This document shows, piece by piece, positions 1 to 9,900 of a stretch of 64,000 nucleotides of DNA (position 1 is the first letter of the stretch; each line of letters starts with the position of its first letter). A program made the translations under genes and the position numbers. The stretch covers positions 1,121,001 through 1,185,000 of the forward strand of contig NZ_JNIQ01000001.1 of assembly GCF_000702585.1 (NCBI RefSeq), written 5' to 3'. Source of the stretch: Exiguobacterium aurantiacum DSM 6208 (lineage in GTDB: Bacteria > Bacillota > Bacilli > Exiguobacteriales > Exiguobacteriaceae). The notes under the pieces were generated by a model that worked only from the letters and a program-made list of their open reading frames with translations, made no database searches and was not told the origin of the DNA.

Positions 1-263
1 ATCACGGACAGACAAGACGTCGCCGCCTTGAGGCAGTCGCGCTGTGAGTCGTACTTTGCCTTCATGTTCGGGAACCATTTCCAGAGCGAGCTCGAGTCAA
101 ACGAGTCGATTTGTCGGAACGGCTCGGCCAGTTGAGCTTGTTTACTAATGTGGAGCGTGAATGAGAACTCACACGTGGCTGACTGATGCAGGTCGATCTC
201 CGCGAGCCGCTGCAAATTTCGTTTATATGTGAATCGCTCGGAGCAAGGGAGAAAAGTTGTCAT
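1..263 (-). CDS. Hypothetical protein, 3' end beyond window
   Basis: An open frame runs without stops from ATG at 263 to the left edge, giving at least 87 residues (begins MTTFLPCSERFTYKRN). AGGTG lies about 6 bases before the ATG and the DNA becomes AT-rich just upstream, as expected at a real 5' end. The visible part is polar, has no signal peptide or membrane segment, and contains several cysteines. I do not recognise the family. It is a partial gene only because the window cuts it. Confidence 0.6.
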   Translation of the reverse strand, partial: MTTFLPCSERFTYKRNLQRLAEIDLHQSATCEFSFTLHISKQAQLAEPFRQIDSFDSSSLWKWFPNMKAKYDSQRDCLKAATSCLSV

Positions 264-433
264 GACCGCACCTCTTTTTATCAGTTTCTTCCACTTCAGT
301 ATACAATTATACCCAATGTTTGTCGCACTATTTTTTGATTTTTTAGGTCATGATTTTGAATTTATTTACTTTCATACTTGTAAGAATTCCAGGTTCATTC
401 ATTTGTATAAGTTTGATGAAACGCCCTTTCTAC

Positions 434-2168
434 TTATGGGATCGTGATGACGACATCGTCATATCCGTATGCCTGCAAGACGAGCTTGCGCCCGGGTACG
501 TACGAAGAGGCGTATAGTACGAAGTACGGTGAGCCGTTCCACGTCCCGGCCTCCGGTACGCGGTATGTCGCGATCAGACGTGGGTCGAAATACGCTGCGT
601 TCGGGGCGACGGCTTGTTGGACGCTATCCATCCATCGGCGGTCAGGCGTACGAATGAGCAAGAACTCACCGGCCCGTTTCACTTCGATGCGAGGTGGTGC
701 CAGTTTATAGGCGGACAACGCCTCGCCATTGACTTTCGTCACGCGAGACTCGCGCCCGTTGACGGTCACGTCGAACGTGAAGTGGTGGCGATTTGAACCG
801 ATCAAAGAGACGTGGCGATACGTTCCTGACTCACGGTACGGAGCTTGTTCTGTCACGAAGTCACCTTCCTTGTAAGCGCCGTGGTGTCGCACGACCTGGT
901 TCTCGAACGTCCGCTTAAAGGCGACGTCGATCATTTTACCGGAAGGATCGATCAACCCGATGAGCTCACGCTGGTAGTCGTCACGCTTCGACGTATCATA
1001 GGAAACGAGCGAACGGTCGTGACGGAGGACCAAATCCTCGAGATGACTTCGTTGCGTCGTCATGACATACGGGCGGTCTAACGGCCCGGGGCGAAGCGCC
1101 CGGTTCACGTCATCGATGAGGCGCTGCCAGTCCGCTGCGGTTGCTAGTGAGACGCGACGGTATCGACGTCGACTTCTTCGTCCGCGAGGCGCATGAGCCA
1201 GGCGCTGATTTGTTGCTCGGTCGGGTTCATCCATCGGCCCCGAACCGGAACGGCCGATGGTTTCGTTCCTTTAATCAACCCATGGGCCCCGTCTAAGATT
1301 TGGTTCGGTGAGACGCCGATGACATGTTTTACGACGGTCGAACGACCGAGCGTCACTTGGGCGTCGGCGAACGTCGACTCGAGGTGGTTGATCGTCCCGT
1401 TCACGTTCACCTGAGCGATATAAGAACTAGGCGATGGATAAAAGTCGCCCATCCGTAAGACGACCCGTTCAATCGTCGCTTTTCCTGAAAGGCGCGACGT
1501 TCCGGTGACAGCGACTTGGCGGAACGTCCCGTTGAGCCGGCGGTCGTGACTTGCGTGACGGGACTGGCCGCGTTGATGACGATGGTCGGGCTCAGATGGG
1601 AGCTCACGTTGATGACGAACGTCTCGATTCGCTCGGAGGCGGCCTTGTCGATATCGAGCGTGAACGAACCCGGATGGAACTGGTTCGGATTGAACACCTT
1701 GAACCCGGTGATCACGTTCCCGTCCGTGACGGGGATCCCGAACACGGTCTTGAATACACCTGCGTGTTTTTTGAAGAACGGCAGCAACGGCGCGTCAATT
1801 TTGTACGTCTTGCCAAGCATGCTGACGATGTCGCCGCCTTTATACGTGAAGTAGCTGAACGACCCGAAGACGGGTGCCGGGACGACGTCTGTCACCGGTT
1901 TCGGTGCGGTGGTCTGCTTCTGGATATCCCGTTTGGCGACGAATCCTTTCTGTTTGCCGTACTGGACGTTCGACCCGCTGCCTTTGTCGGATAAGTGGGT
2001 GACGGTCTTGCCTTTCGGGATGGTGATGAGCGTCTTCGCTTTCGTTGACGCGGACTGCTTGAGGGCGACCTGCTTCGCGGTCACGTACGGCGTCTTCGCC
2101 GAAACGGGCGGCGGGAATGTGCTGACGACGAGAGCGGCGATCAGCGTGAGAATGATGAATCGTTTCAT
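434..2168 (-). pseudogene. Secreted SH3-like domain protein broken by two frameshifts
   Basis: Three overlapping reading pieces in different frames together read as one protein of about 578 residues. The first piece starts at ATG 2168 behind AAAGGAG and has a signal peptide ending near VSAKTP, followed by a bacterial SH3-like segment. Near 1531 the frame must change: restoring one base in the run at TCAACGGG gives a sensible continuation (GTFRQVAVTGTSRL) into the second piece. A second loss of one base near 1150 joins the second piece to the third, which runs to 434. The C-terminal two thirds belong to no family I know. Either this is a decaying gene or the assembly has two single-base errors. 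An extended -10 (TGC TATACT on the minus strand, near 2200-2205) suggests a promoter once served it. Confidence 0.75.
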
Positions 2169-2294
2169 GGACTGTACTCCTTTTTCCTGTTTTCTCTTTA
2201 GTATAGCAACGCACCGACGCTCAAACCGATTGTTTTGTAAGATGATGGAAACGAGTTATTTGGAAACAGAAACTAAAAAACGATTCCCTTCATT

Positions 2295-2326
2295 TTGAAA
2301 AAGTTTCCTCTTTATCATGGTATGAT
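2295..2326 (+). promoter_or_regulatory. Possible promoter of the heparinase-like gene
   Basis: TATGAT at 2321-2326 is preceded by TGG, making an extended -10. TTGAAA at 2295-2300 is 20 bases away, longer than ideal, so the extended -10 probably carries most of the weight. Confidence 0.4.
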
Positions 2327-2353
2327 GGTAAAAAAAGATAAAAGGGGTATTTG

Positions 2354-4480
2354 ATGAATCTACTTATGAAAGGCACGCTCTTGTCGACAGCACTCATCTT
2401 GACGGCGACATCGGTCGGCGCGGAAGCGAGCACACGTCCATTTTTCACCGAAGTCGGGAAAGACACGACCGTCTATCGGCTCATGCCGGACAAGTCGATG
2501 CGACCGATCGCCACGCTTACACCGAACAAGCGCTACGACGTCGTCGGCGTCTCGGGGAGTTACTATCAAGTCGAGGTCGACGGGCGCCGCACATACGGCT
2601 TGAAGCGGGACATCCCGCTCAAGACGACGACACTCACGAAAGCGGTCGTCGCCGACAGCCAATATGACCGCCTGCTCCATAACTACACGGCGCGCTCGGT
2701 GAAGCGCGAAGTGCCGTACTATTACGGCTTCTTGACGGAGGCGCAAGCCGTGTCTCAAGCCGACTCGGCACTAAATGGCAGCTGGCGGCTCGGGGCGGCA
2801 CCAGGCCGTCAAGCCGTGCCGGACATCGCCATGTTCGACTGGGAGCGCGACATCAAAGTCGGCGACTCGACGTCGTTCATGTTCCAGGCACAATACTGGA
2901 TGGTGTTGAACCAAGTGACGATGGCGTACCATTACACGAAAGACGTCAAATACTTGGCGTACGGGAAGCAGCTCGTCGAGGGCTGGGTCAAGCAGTATCC
3001 GACCGCGCAATACAAACGTTACCCGAACGCCTACCATCAACAAGGGACGGCCATCCGCACGTTCCATTTAATCAACTTCTGGAACCAATACAAACGCTCG
3101 CGTCTGAACAATGACGCCGCGTTCAGCGCGCTCGTGCTCCGTGCCGTCGAAGGACACGGTGAGGTGTTGTCGACGCCATCGTTCTATCGCCCACGCCACA
3201 ACCACGGGATTTTCCAAGACATGGCGCTCACCGACATCGCCGAGACGTTCCCGGAACTCGAGCGGTCGGCCGAATGGCGTGAGCTCGCGGCGGCACGTCT
3301 GACCGAACAGCTCGACCATTCGCTCAGCCCGGACAACGTCCACCTCGAGCACTCGCCGGGCTACCAAGTGTACACGTATGAGATGCTGTACCGCTTCAAC
3401 CGCTGGATCGAGGCGAACGGTTTCACGACGTCGCCACGACTAGAGGCGGTCGAGCAGATGCCGGAGACGCTCGTCCATCTCGTCAAGCCGAACCGGACGT
3501 TGCCGCTCTTCGGTGACACGACGGGCGAGCCGCGGACGACGTCGATGATCTCGACGCTGCGCGACTATCCACACCTATTGTTCGCCGTCACGGGCGGCAA
3601 GGAAGGCGTCCGTCCGTTGGAGCGGACGAAGCAGCTCCACACGCAATATGCCGTCCTGCGCGAGCATTGGGGCGAGAAACGTCCGTTCGACGAGGCGGTC
3701 TCGCTCATGATGACGGCCGGCTTCCATAACACGGCGCACAAGCATCAGGACGATTTGAGCATCGACTTGTACGGCTATGGGCGTGATTTCATCGTCGAGA
3801 CGGGCCGCTTCGGCTACACGAATTTGCCGGAACGGAATCAGGCCGTCCACGTCAACGCCCACAACACGATCAACACGGGCACGCGCCAGCTGACGCTCCA
3901 TGCGAGCACGCTCGGGAAGAGCGGCATCTTGTCGGTCGAGGAGACGGACGGGTTGCAACGGGCAACCGGCTACAGCGAACTGATGGGACAAGGGGTCCAC
4001 CACACGCGCAGCATTTCCCATGACCAGGCCGGCACGGTGATCGTCGCCGATACGGTCCGTTCGGACTCACGCGCCTCGTTCACGCAGCGGTTCCACCTCG
4101 GCGTCGGCCTTGAGCCGATCGAGGAGAAAGACGGCGAGACGATGTTCCGTGACAAAGAAGGACGGACGCTCCAAGTCGTGCAAATGCCGATTGCTTCGAC
4201 CGGCGTCATGCGCCTCGAGCCGAGCTTCGTCGCCTATCGCGACTTCGAATGGACGCCGCGCCACCAAGTCGTCTCGACGAAGACGGGGGCGGGTACGTCG
4301 TTCATCACGTTGTTCCACATGTCGAAGACGGGCACGCGCGTCACGTTCTCACACGTGACGGAGACAGACTCGGCATACGTCGTGTCGTACTCGCTATCGG
4401 ACGGACGCTCGCGCACGATCGAGATGCCGAAAGGCGAGGTCGACGTGCCGGAAGAAGAAATTGAAATCGTGGAAGAGTAA
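2354..4480 (+). CDS. Heparinase II/III-like secreted polysaccharide lyase
   Basis: Predicted exported lyase of acidic polysaccharides (708 residues). It has a signal peptide (about residues 1-26), a short SH3-like segment (30-90), an alpha-helical toroid region (100-390) with the NHG motif seen in alginate and heparinase lyases, and a C-terminal beta region starting near FHNTAHKHQDDLSIDLYG, typical of the heparinase II/III C-terminal domain. A TTG at 2351 is in frame, but AAAGGGG at 2341-2347 fits ATG 2354 better. It lies beside a glycan synthesis locus, so it may trim a self-made polymer or scavenge a foreign one; the substrate cannot be told. A terminator follows at once. Confidence 0.8.
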   Translation: MNLLMKGTLLSTALILTATSVGAEASTRPFFTEVGKDTTVYRLMPDKSMRPIATLTPNKRYDVVGVSGSYYQVEVDGRRTYGLKRDIPLKTTTLTKAVVADSQYDRLLHNYTARSVKREVPYYYGFLTEAQAVSQADSALNGSWRLGAAPGRQAVPDIAMFDWERDIKVGDSTSFMFQAQYWMVLNQVTMAYHYTKDVKYLAYGKQLVEGWVKQYPTAQYKRYPNAYHQQGTAIRTFHLINFWNQYKRSRLNNDAAFSALVLRAVEGHGEVLSTPSFYRPRHNHGIFQDMALTDIAETFPELERSAEWRELAAARLTEQLDHSLSPDNVHLEHSPGYQVYTYEMLYRFNRWIEANGFTTSPRLEAVEQMPETLVHLVKPNRTLPLFGDTTGEPRTTSMISTLRDYPHLLFAVTGGKEGVRPLERTKQLHTQYAVLREHWGEKRPFDEAVSLMMTAGFHNTAHKHQDDLSIDLYGYGRDFIVETGRFGYTNLPERNQAVHVNAHNTINTGTRQLTLHASTLGKSGILSVEETDGLQRATGYSELMGQGVHHTRSISHDQAGTVIVADTVRSDSRASFTQRFHLGVGLEPIEEKDGETMFRDKEGRTLQVVQMPIASTGVMRLEPSFVAYRDFEWTPRHQVVSTKTGAGTSFITLFHMSKTGTRVTFSHVTETDSAYVVSYSLSDGRSRTIEMPKGEVDVPEEEIEIVEE

Positions 4481-4488
4481 AACGTAGA

Positions 4489-4516
4489 GAGGATGCCATT
4501 TGGCGTCCTCTTTTTT
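4489..4516 (+). terminator. Intrinsic terminator
   Basis: GAGGATGCC - ATTT - GGCGTCCTC (one G-T pair) followed by six T. It closes the heparinase-like gene. Confidence 0.85.
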
Positions 4517-4557
4517 CAAAATCCAAAAGAAATAACGAAATATTTACAGAAAAGTAA

Positions 4558-4586
4558 TTGTGTTATTTTATGAGATTGCGTATCTT
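4558..4586 (+). promoter_or_regulatory. Promoter of the 5'-nucleotidase gene
   Basis: TTGTGT at 4558, a 17-base spacer and TATCTT at 4581. The expected start of transcription near 4593 coincides with the base of the leader hairpin that begins at 4594. Confidence 0.5.
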
Positions 4587-4593
4587 TAAAGGT

Positions 4594-4677
4594 GAAGTCA
4601 GTACGGATTTTGTAATCGCTTCCATTGGCTTGAGGTCAGACATCAAGCAATGGGGGAGAAATCGCGGGTGTGACTTC
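4594..4677 (+). ncRNA. Structured 5' leader, class unknown
   Basis: Three nested helices can be drawn by hand. P1 is GAAGTCA 4594-4600 with TGACTTC 4671-4677. P2 is CGGATTT 4604-4610 with AAATCgCG 4659-4666 (one bulge). P3 is CCATTgGCTTGA 4622-4633 with TCAAGCAATGG 4643-4653, closing a 9-base loop. The ribosome site AAAGGAGG starts 24 bases after P1. There is no U-tract, so if regulatory it would more likely act on translation or RNA stability than on termination. I could not match it to a known riboswitch. Confidence 0.45.
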
Positions 4678-4717
4678 GTTTCGGTCGACTTATACATATC
4701 AAAGGAGGAATAATTGC

Positions 4718-6781
4718 ATGTTGAATTCGAAAACACGCAAGTTTTATCAAGGGATGCTCGCGGCGACGCTCACGGCATCGGTGATCGCCCCTGCGGTCGT
4801 GACAGAGGCAGCCCCGGCAAAACAAACGGTGAAGTTGAAGGCAGCTTTCGTCGAGAACGGGGATCTCGACGCAGCGCTCGACAAGACATACCAAGGCAAC
4901 AAGATCTACTGGTACAAATCGACGGTAGACATGGACAAGCTCGGTACATATCAAACGGTCAAAGGCTACATCAAGTGGAAGAACCAGCACTTCGAGAAGA
5001 AAGTGCGCGTCATCAACTATCCGAAAGCAATCATCGCACCGAAGGGTGAGTTGACGTTCAAACACGGCGAGAAGTTGACGGGTCAACTCAACACGCTCCA
5101 AATCCAATTCGTCGACCGTGTCCTCCGTCAACCGGTGAAATGGACGAACTTGTCGACGGACAAGATCGGGAAATTCACGGCGACGGCGTCGTACACGCAT
5201 AAAGGCCGTACGGTCACGCTCGACGTTCCTTACGAAGTGAAAGGGTACGAGCTCTCGTTCATGCATACGAACGACACGCACGCCTCACTCGACTTCGCGG
5301 CGAACCGTGCCGCTGCAGTCAAAGAACTCCGCGCGCAAAACCCGAACCGTCTTTTGGTTGACGCCGGTGACGTGTTCTCGGGGTCGCTTTACTTCAACGA
5401 GTTCAAAGGACAAGTCGACCTCAAACTCATGAACTACATGAAGTACGACATGATGGTGCCGGGTAACCACGAGTTCGACCTCGGTACTGAGACGGGCCAT
5501 AAAGAGTTCTCGCAATTCGTCCGCTACGCGAACTTCCCGTTCGTCAGCTCGAACGTCGACTACTCGAACGACCAATACATGAAGTCGCTCTTCCGCGACG
5601 AAATCGCGACAAAACCGTTCAACGGCCGCTTGTATGAAGGGATCATCCAAGAAGTCGATGGCAAGAAAGTCGGATTCTTCGGTTTGACGACGGAAGACAC
5701 GGCGAACATCGCGAGCCCAGGTCCGATCCAGTTCCAAAACTATATCGAAGAAGCGAAGAAAGCCGTCAAGGCGTTCGAAGATATGGGCGTCGACCAAATC
5801 GTCGCTGTGTCGCACCTCGGCTACGATGACAACCCGGCGATCGACAACGACCTCGAGCTTGCGAAACACGTCGACGGCATCGATGTCATCATCGGCGGTC
5901 ACTCGCATACACGTCTCGACGCACCGGTCCTCATCACAGAAGGCGACAACCCGACGGTCATCGTCCAAGCGTATCAGTATGGCGACTTCCTCGGCACACT
6001 CGACCTCGTGTTCGACAAAGACGGCAAAGTCGTCTCGCAAGCCGGTAAGTTGATCGACGTGAAGACGTACGCGCCAGACCCAGGGGCGGCTCGTCTCCTC
6101 GCACCGTTCGCGGCTGAAATCGACGGCATCAAGAATGCTGAAATCGGCGCATCAGCGACTGCTGCGTTCGAAAACTTGCGTGACTCAGGTGACGTGACGA
6201 AGCCGAGCGTACGTAAAAACGAGACGGCACTCGGAAACTTGATCACGGACGGCATGCTCGACCGTGCGAAGCAAGTCGATCCACAAGTCGTCGCAGCGAT
6301 TCAAAACGCGGGCGGCATCCGTGCAGCCATCAACGAAGGTCCGATCACGACAGGTGAAGTGCTCACGACACTCCCGTTCGGCAACACACTCGCGGTCATG
6401 ACGCTTCAAGGCAGCGAGTTGCTCGCGGCGCTTGAGCGCAGCGTCAGCGTCTATCCGATCGAGAGCGGCGGCTTCCTCCACATGTCTGGCATGAAGCTTG
6501 AGTTCGACAGCTCGAAACCGGCGAACAGCCGCGTCGTCAAGGCGCAAGTGCTTCAAGGTGAGACGTATGTCGATATCGACCCGTCTGCGACGTATAAGAT
6601 CGCGACGAACTTCTTCGCGGCGAAAGGTGGCGACAACTACCTCGAGTTCAAGAAGGCTTACGAAGAAGGACGCGTCAACGATCTCGGTCTCATCGACTGG
6701 GAGATCATGCGCGACTACCTCGTAAAACAAGGCGAAGTCACACCGACGGTCGAAGGCCGCGTGGTCGACGTCAAAGAATAA
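4718..6781 (+). CDS. Secreted bifunctional 5'-nucleotidase / UDP-sugar hydrolase family protein
   Basis: Predicted extracellular metallophosphatase (687 residues) releasing phosphate from nucleotides or UDP-sugars. The signal peptide ends near VTEAAPA. A unique segment (about 35-180) precedes the calcineurin-like phosphoesterase domain, seen by HTNDTHAS, DAGDVFSGS, GNHEFDLG and GGHSHT. The C-terminal 5'-nucleotidase domain contains NAGGIRAAINEG and LPFGNTLAVMTLQG. An in-frame ATG at 4670 would add 16 residues, but AAAGGAGG at 4701-4708 clearly selects ATG 4718. No LPXTG or transmembrane anchor is visible, so it is probably released or held by its N-terminal segment. It is transcribed alone, with its own promoter, structured leader and terminator. 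Confidence 0.9.
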   Translation: MLNSKTRKFYQGMLAATLTASVIAPAVVTEAAPAKQTVKLKAAFVENGDLDAALDKTYQGNKIYWYKSTVDMDKLGTYQTVKGYIKWKNQHFEKKVRVINYPKAIIAPKGELTFKHGEKLTGQLNTLQIQFVDRVLRQPVKWTNLSTDKIGKFTATASYTHKGRTVTLDVPYEVKGYELSFMHTNDTHASLDFAANRAAAVKELRAQNPNRLLVDAGDVFSGSLYFNEFKGQVDLKLMNYMKYDMMVPGNHEFDLGTETGHKEFSQFVRYANFPFVSSNVDYSNDQYMKSLFRDEIATKPFNGRLYEGIIQEVDGKKVGFFGLTTEDTANIASPGPIQFQNYIEEAKKAVKAFEDMGVDQIVAVSHLGYDDNPAIDNDLELAKHVDGIDVIIGGHSHTRLDAPVLITEGDNPTVIVQAYQYGDFLGTLDLVFDKDGKVVSQAGKLIDVKTYAPDPGAARLLAPFAAEIDGIKNAEIGASATAAFENLRDSGDVTKPSVRKNETALGNLITDGMLDRAKQVDPQVVAAIQNAGGIRAAINEGPITTGEVLTTLPFGNTLAVMTLQGSELLAALERSVSVYPIESGGFLHMSGMKLEFDSSKPANSRVVKAQVLQGETYVDIDPSATYKIATNFFAAKGGDNYLEFKKAYEEGRVNDLGLIDWEIMRDYLVKQGEVTPTVEGRVVDVKE

Positions 6782-6790
6782 TGAATTGCG

Positions 6791-6820
6791 AAAGGACATC
6801 CAGACGGGTGTCCTTTTGTT
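6791..6820 (+). terminator. Intrinsic terminator
   Basis: AAAGGACATCC - AGAC - GGGTGTCCTTT followed by TGTT, just after the 5'-nucleotidase gene. Confidence 0.8.
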
Positions 6821-6848
6821 CTGTCTTCGATTTGTCATCCAGTTGATT

Positions 6849-6878
6849 TTGCCTTTTGAATTGAGCGTTTGCTATAAT
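6849..6878 (+). promoter_or_regulatory. Promoter of the glycopolymer locus
   Basis: TTGCCT at 6849, 18-base spacer, TATAAT at 6873 preceded by TGC (extended -10). It would start an RNA near 6885 that carries two hairpins before the first gene: GAAAC/GTTTC at 6890-6904 and GGCATCG/CGATGCC at 6914-6940. Confidence 0.6.
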
Positions 6879-6963
6879 CAATGGGTGTCGAAACGAGATG
6901 TTTCAAATAAGAAGGCATCGGCTAAAGAGAAAACGATGCCATTATGAATTTGGAGGAACCCCC

Positions 6964-9900
6964 ATGAGTTGGAAACGTAAAGTGAAACGTGGTGTCTATT
7001 TAGGCATGCAGCGCGGCAAACGAATCGGCCGTCGGTTGATGAAAGGGACGAAGACGCAAGTGCAGACGAGACAGTTCGTCGAAGTCGTCCCGTCTTGGCA
7101 TGCCCGGACGTCTGCAAACTATGAAGTGGACGGCGCGGCGCTCGTTTCTACGATGGCCGAGAAGCAATTTTTGACGTACGGTGAGCGCGCCTCGTCATTC
7201 CGCACGGTGCCGGGCCCGGATTCGTTCCAGCTCAACCCGTCGATCCGCGAGTTTGACGCGAGCCTGAACGTCGAGAAGAGCGGTGACATCGATGTCACGC
7301 TTCTCGTCATGATGTATAGCGACCAAGAACGGACGCGCGTCGTCCGTGTCGGGGACGGTGTCCGTACGACGGTCACACTCCGCGAAGATGAGACGAAGAC
7401 CCGCTTCGTCATTCAGACGCAAGGGAAGGGACGCGTCTTGATCCAGTCGCTCCTCATCGACGGACAACCGCTTTGGAACGTCGAAGGGATGAGCAGCGCC
7501 GTCGCTGACTCAGACTTCGATACGATGATCGAGCTCGACGCCGAGTCGCTCGAACTCCTCTCCCCGCTCAGCCGCATCGTCCATGTTGACGGCGGCACGA
7601 TCACGGTGACGGGACAAGGCAACCAATACGAGCACTACGGCGTCCATGAATCGGCGCTCCCGCACGTCGACACCGAACGCGGCATCGACTTCCCGCTCGC
7701 CGATATGGACGACTACGTCTATCGTTTCTATTTAAAAGGAGACGCGACCGAGATGGCGAAAGCGACGCTCTTCGTCGCGACGTACGCGCACGGCGAGCGC
7801 GACCAGCTCATCGAAGTACCGCTCGGCTTCAGCAACGTCATGAGCCTCACGCCGAGCCATGAGTCGGTCCGCTACTTCGTCCGCTTCCACGGGAACGGGA
7901 CGATCTCGGACTTGAAGCTCGGTGTCATCCGCGAGAACAGTGTCCGCCGCACGGAGACGTTCGACCTCGACCCGACGTTCTGGACGATCCCGACGCCGGA
8001 GTCGATCAAGCTGAAACAAGACCCGAACGGACTCCGCCTCGTCTTGGACGTCGAGCCGGACGCGCGCCGTTACGTGTCGTACATGGAGACGAACAACCGC
8101 TTCACGGTGCTCCCGAAAGAGAAGCCGTACACGGTCCGTCCGAACCACCGCTACCGCGTCACGGTCGACGGTGAGCTCGGCGAGAACACGGGCGTCGTCC
8201 TGTACATCATCTCGTACTCGCTCACGGAGCGGTTGTCGATGCAACAAGTGCAGCTCGGCAGCGAGAAGATTTTCGAGTTCAGTAAAGACGTGCGCTACCT
8301 CCGCTTCGCCCTCCGCGTCGACGGACAAGGCGAGACGCTCGTCACGAACATCCGTGTCAGCGAGGAGATCATCACCGACCGGACGCAAGTGCCGGAATGG
8401 ATCGACCCGCGTGAGGCCCGCCTGTTCGAGGCGACGCCGCGCGAGTTGCACGAGATGAAAGTCGCGGCCATCTTCGACGAGTTCACGACCGCCTCGTACC
8501 GTCCGGAATGTGAGTTGATCACGTTCTCGCCGGACGACTGGCCGGCCGTCCTCGCCGACCGTCAGCCCGACTTCCTCATGGTCGAGTCGGCCTGGAAAGG
8601 GAACGACAAGACGTGGGAGAAGAAGATCGTCAAATATGGCACGAACACGTGGGAAGAGCTCGACGCGCTTCTCGAGTGGTGCCGTTTGAACAACGTCCCG
8701 ACCGTGTTCTGGAACAAAGAAGACCCGATTCACTACGACCGGTTCATCGAGACGGCGAAACGGTTCGACTTCGTCTACACGACGGATGCGAACATTCTCG
8801 ACAACTATAAAGAAGATTGCGGGCACGACCGGGTCGGCGCGCTGCCGTTCGCGGCGCAGCCGAAAGAGCATAACCCGATCCGTCTGCCGGGGACGCGTGA
8901 ACCGTTCGCCTCGTTCGCCGGCTCGTATTACGCGAACCGCCACGAGTCGCGCCGCATCGACATGGACCGCCTGTTCGCGGCGGCCGACAAGTACGGCCTC
9001 GTCATCTACGACCGCAACTATGAGATGAACCAGCGCGGGGAGACGGACCAGCTCCAATTCCCGGAACAGTTCCGTAAATCGATCCGCGGTAGCCTGAAGT
9101 ACAACCAGATCGCCAAGGCGTACAAAGGCTTCAAGGTCATGCTGAACGTCAACTCGGTGAACGACTCGCCGACGATGTTCTCGCGCCGTGTGTTCGAAGG
9201 GCTCGCCTGTGCGACCCCGGTCGTCAGCACGCGCTCGATCGGTGTCAAACAGATGCTCGGCGACTACGTCTTCTTGGACGAGGGCGACGAGATGCTCGAA
9301 GAGACGTTCCGTAAACTGTTGACGGACGACAGCTTCTACGAGGACGTCGCCATGGGTGGTATGCGTCACGTGCTCAAGTATCACACGTACACGCAACGCC
9401 TCGCCCAAGTCGTCGGCACAATCGGTTTGCCGTACCGTGTCGACCATCCGGAAGTCGCGCTCGTCGCGTTCGTCCGTTCCGCGGACGAGATGGACCGCGC
9501 CGTCGAGACGTTCCGGGCCCAAGACTACGAGCATAAACACCTCGTCGTCTTCCTCGACAAGTTCGAAGGCCACCTCGATTTGTATGAGGCGTACAACACG
9601 GAAGACGTGTCGACGTTCATGCTCAGTTACTTGCCGCAATATAACGCCTTGTCCGAGATTTTGGACGGTTTCGATTGGATGGCGTTCATCCGACCGGGCG
9701 ACTATTACGGCCCGGCGTACGTGTCGGACTATATGCTCGCGACACGTTACGCCGACTCGAACATCTTGACGAAAGAAGATTACTTCACGTGGGACGACAA
9801 GTTGGAGAAAATCGACTCGGACGGGACGTACCGTTACGTCTTCGACGCGACGCCGTCGCGCTCGATCATGAAGCCGGACGTGCTCCGTTTCTATAGCGTG

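Noticed and set aside
229-447. 72-residue plus-strand open frame at the left edge
   Set aside because: It lies over the 5' end of the cut-off minus-strand gene and an AT-rich gap, has no ribosome site, and its composition (many Phe and aromatic residues) looks like translated AT-rich DNA.
434-2168. Programmed ribosomal frameshifting as explanation of the broken gene
   Set aside because: Two shifts would be needed. Neither site has a heptameric slippery sequence with a following pseudoknot that I can see.
8840-9480. Insertion or fusion junction inside the 1027-residue protein
   Set aside because: Codon use is even along the gene and there are no direct repeats at the domain borders, so a recent fusion is not supported.
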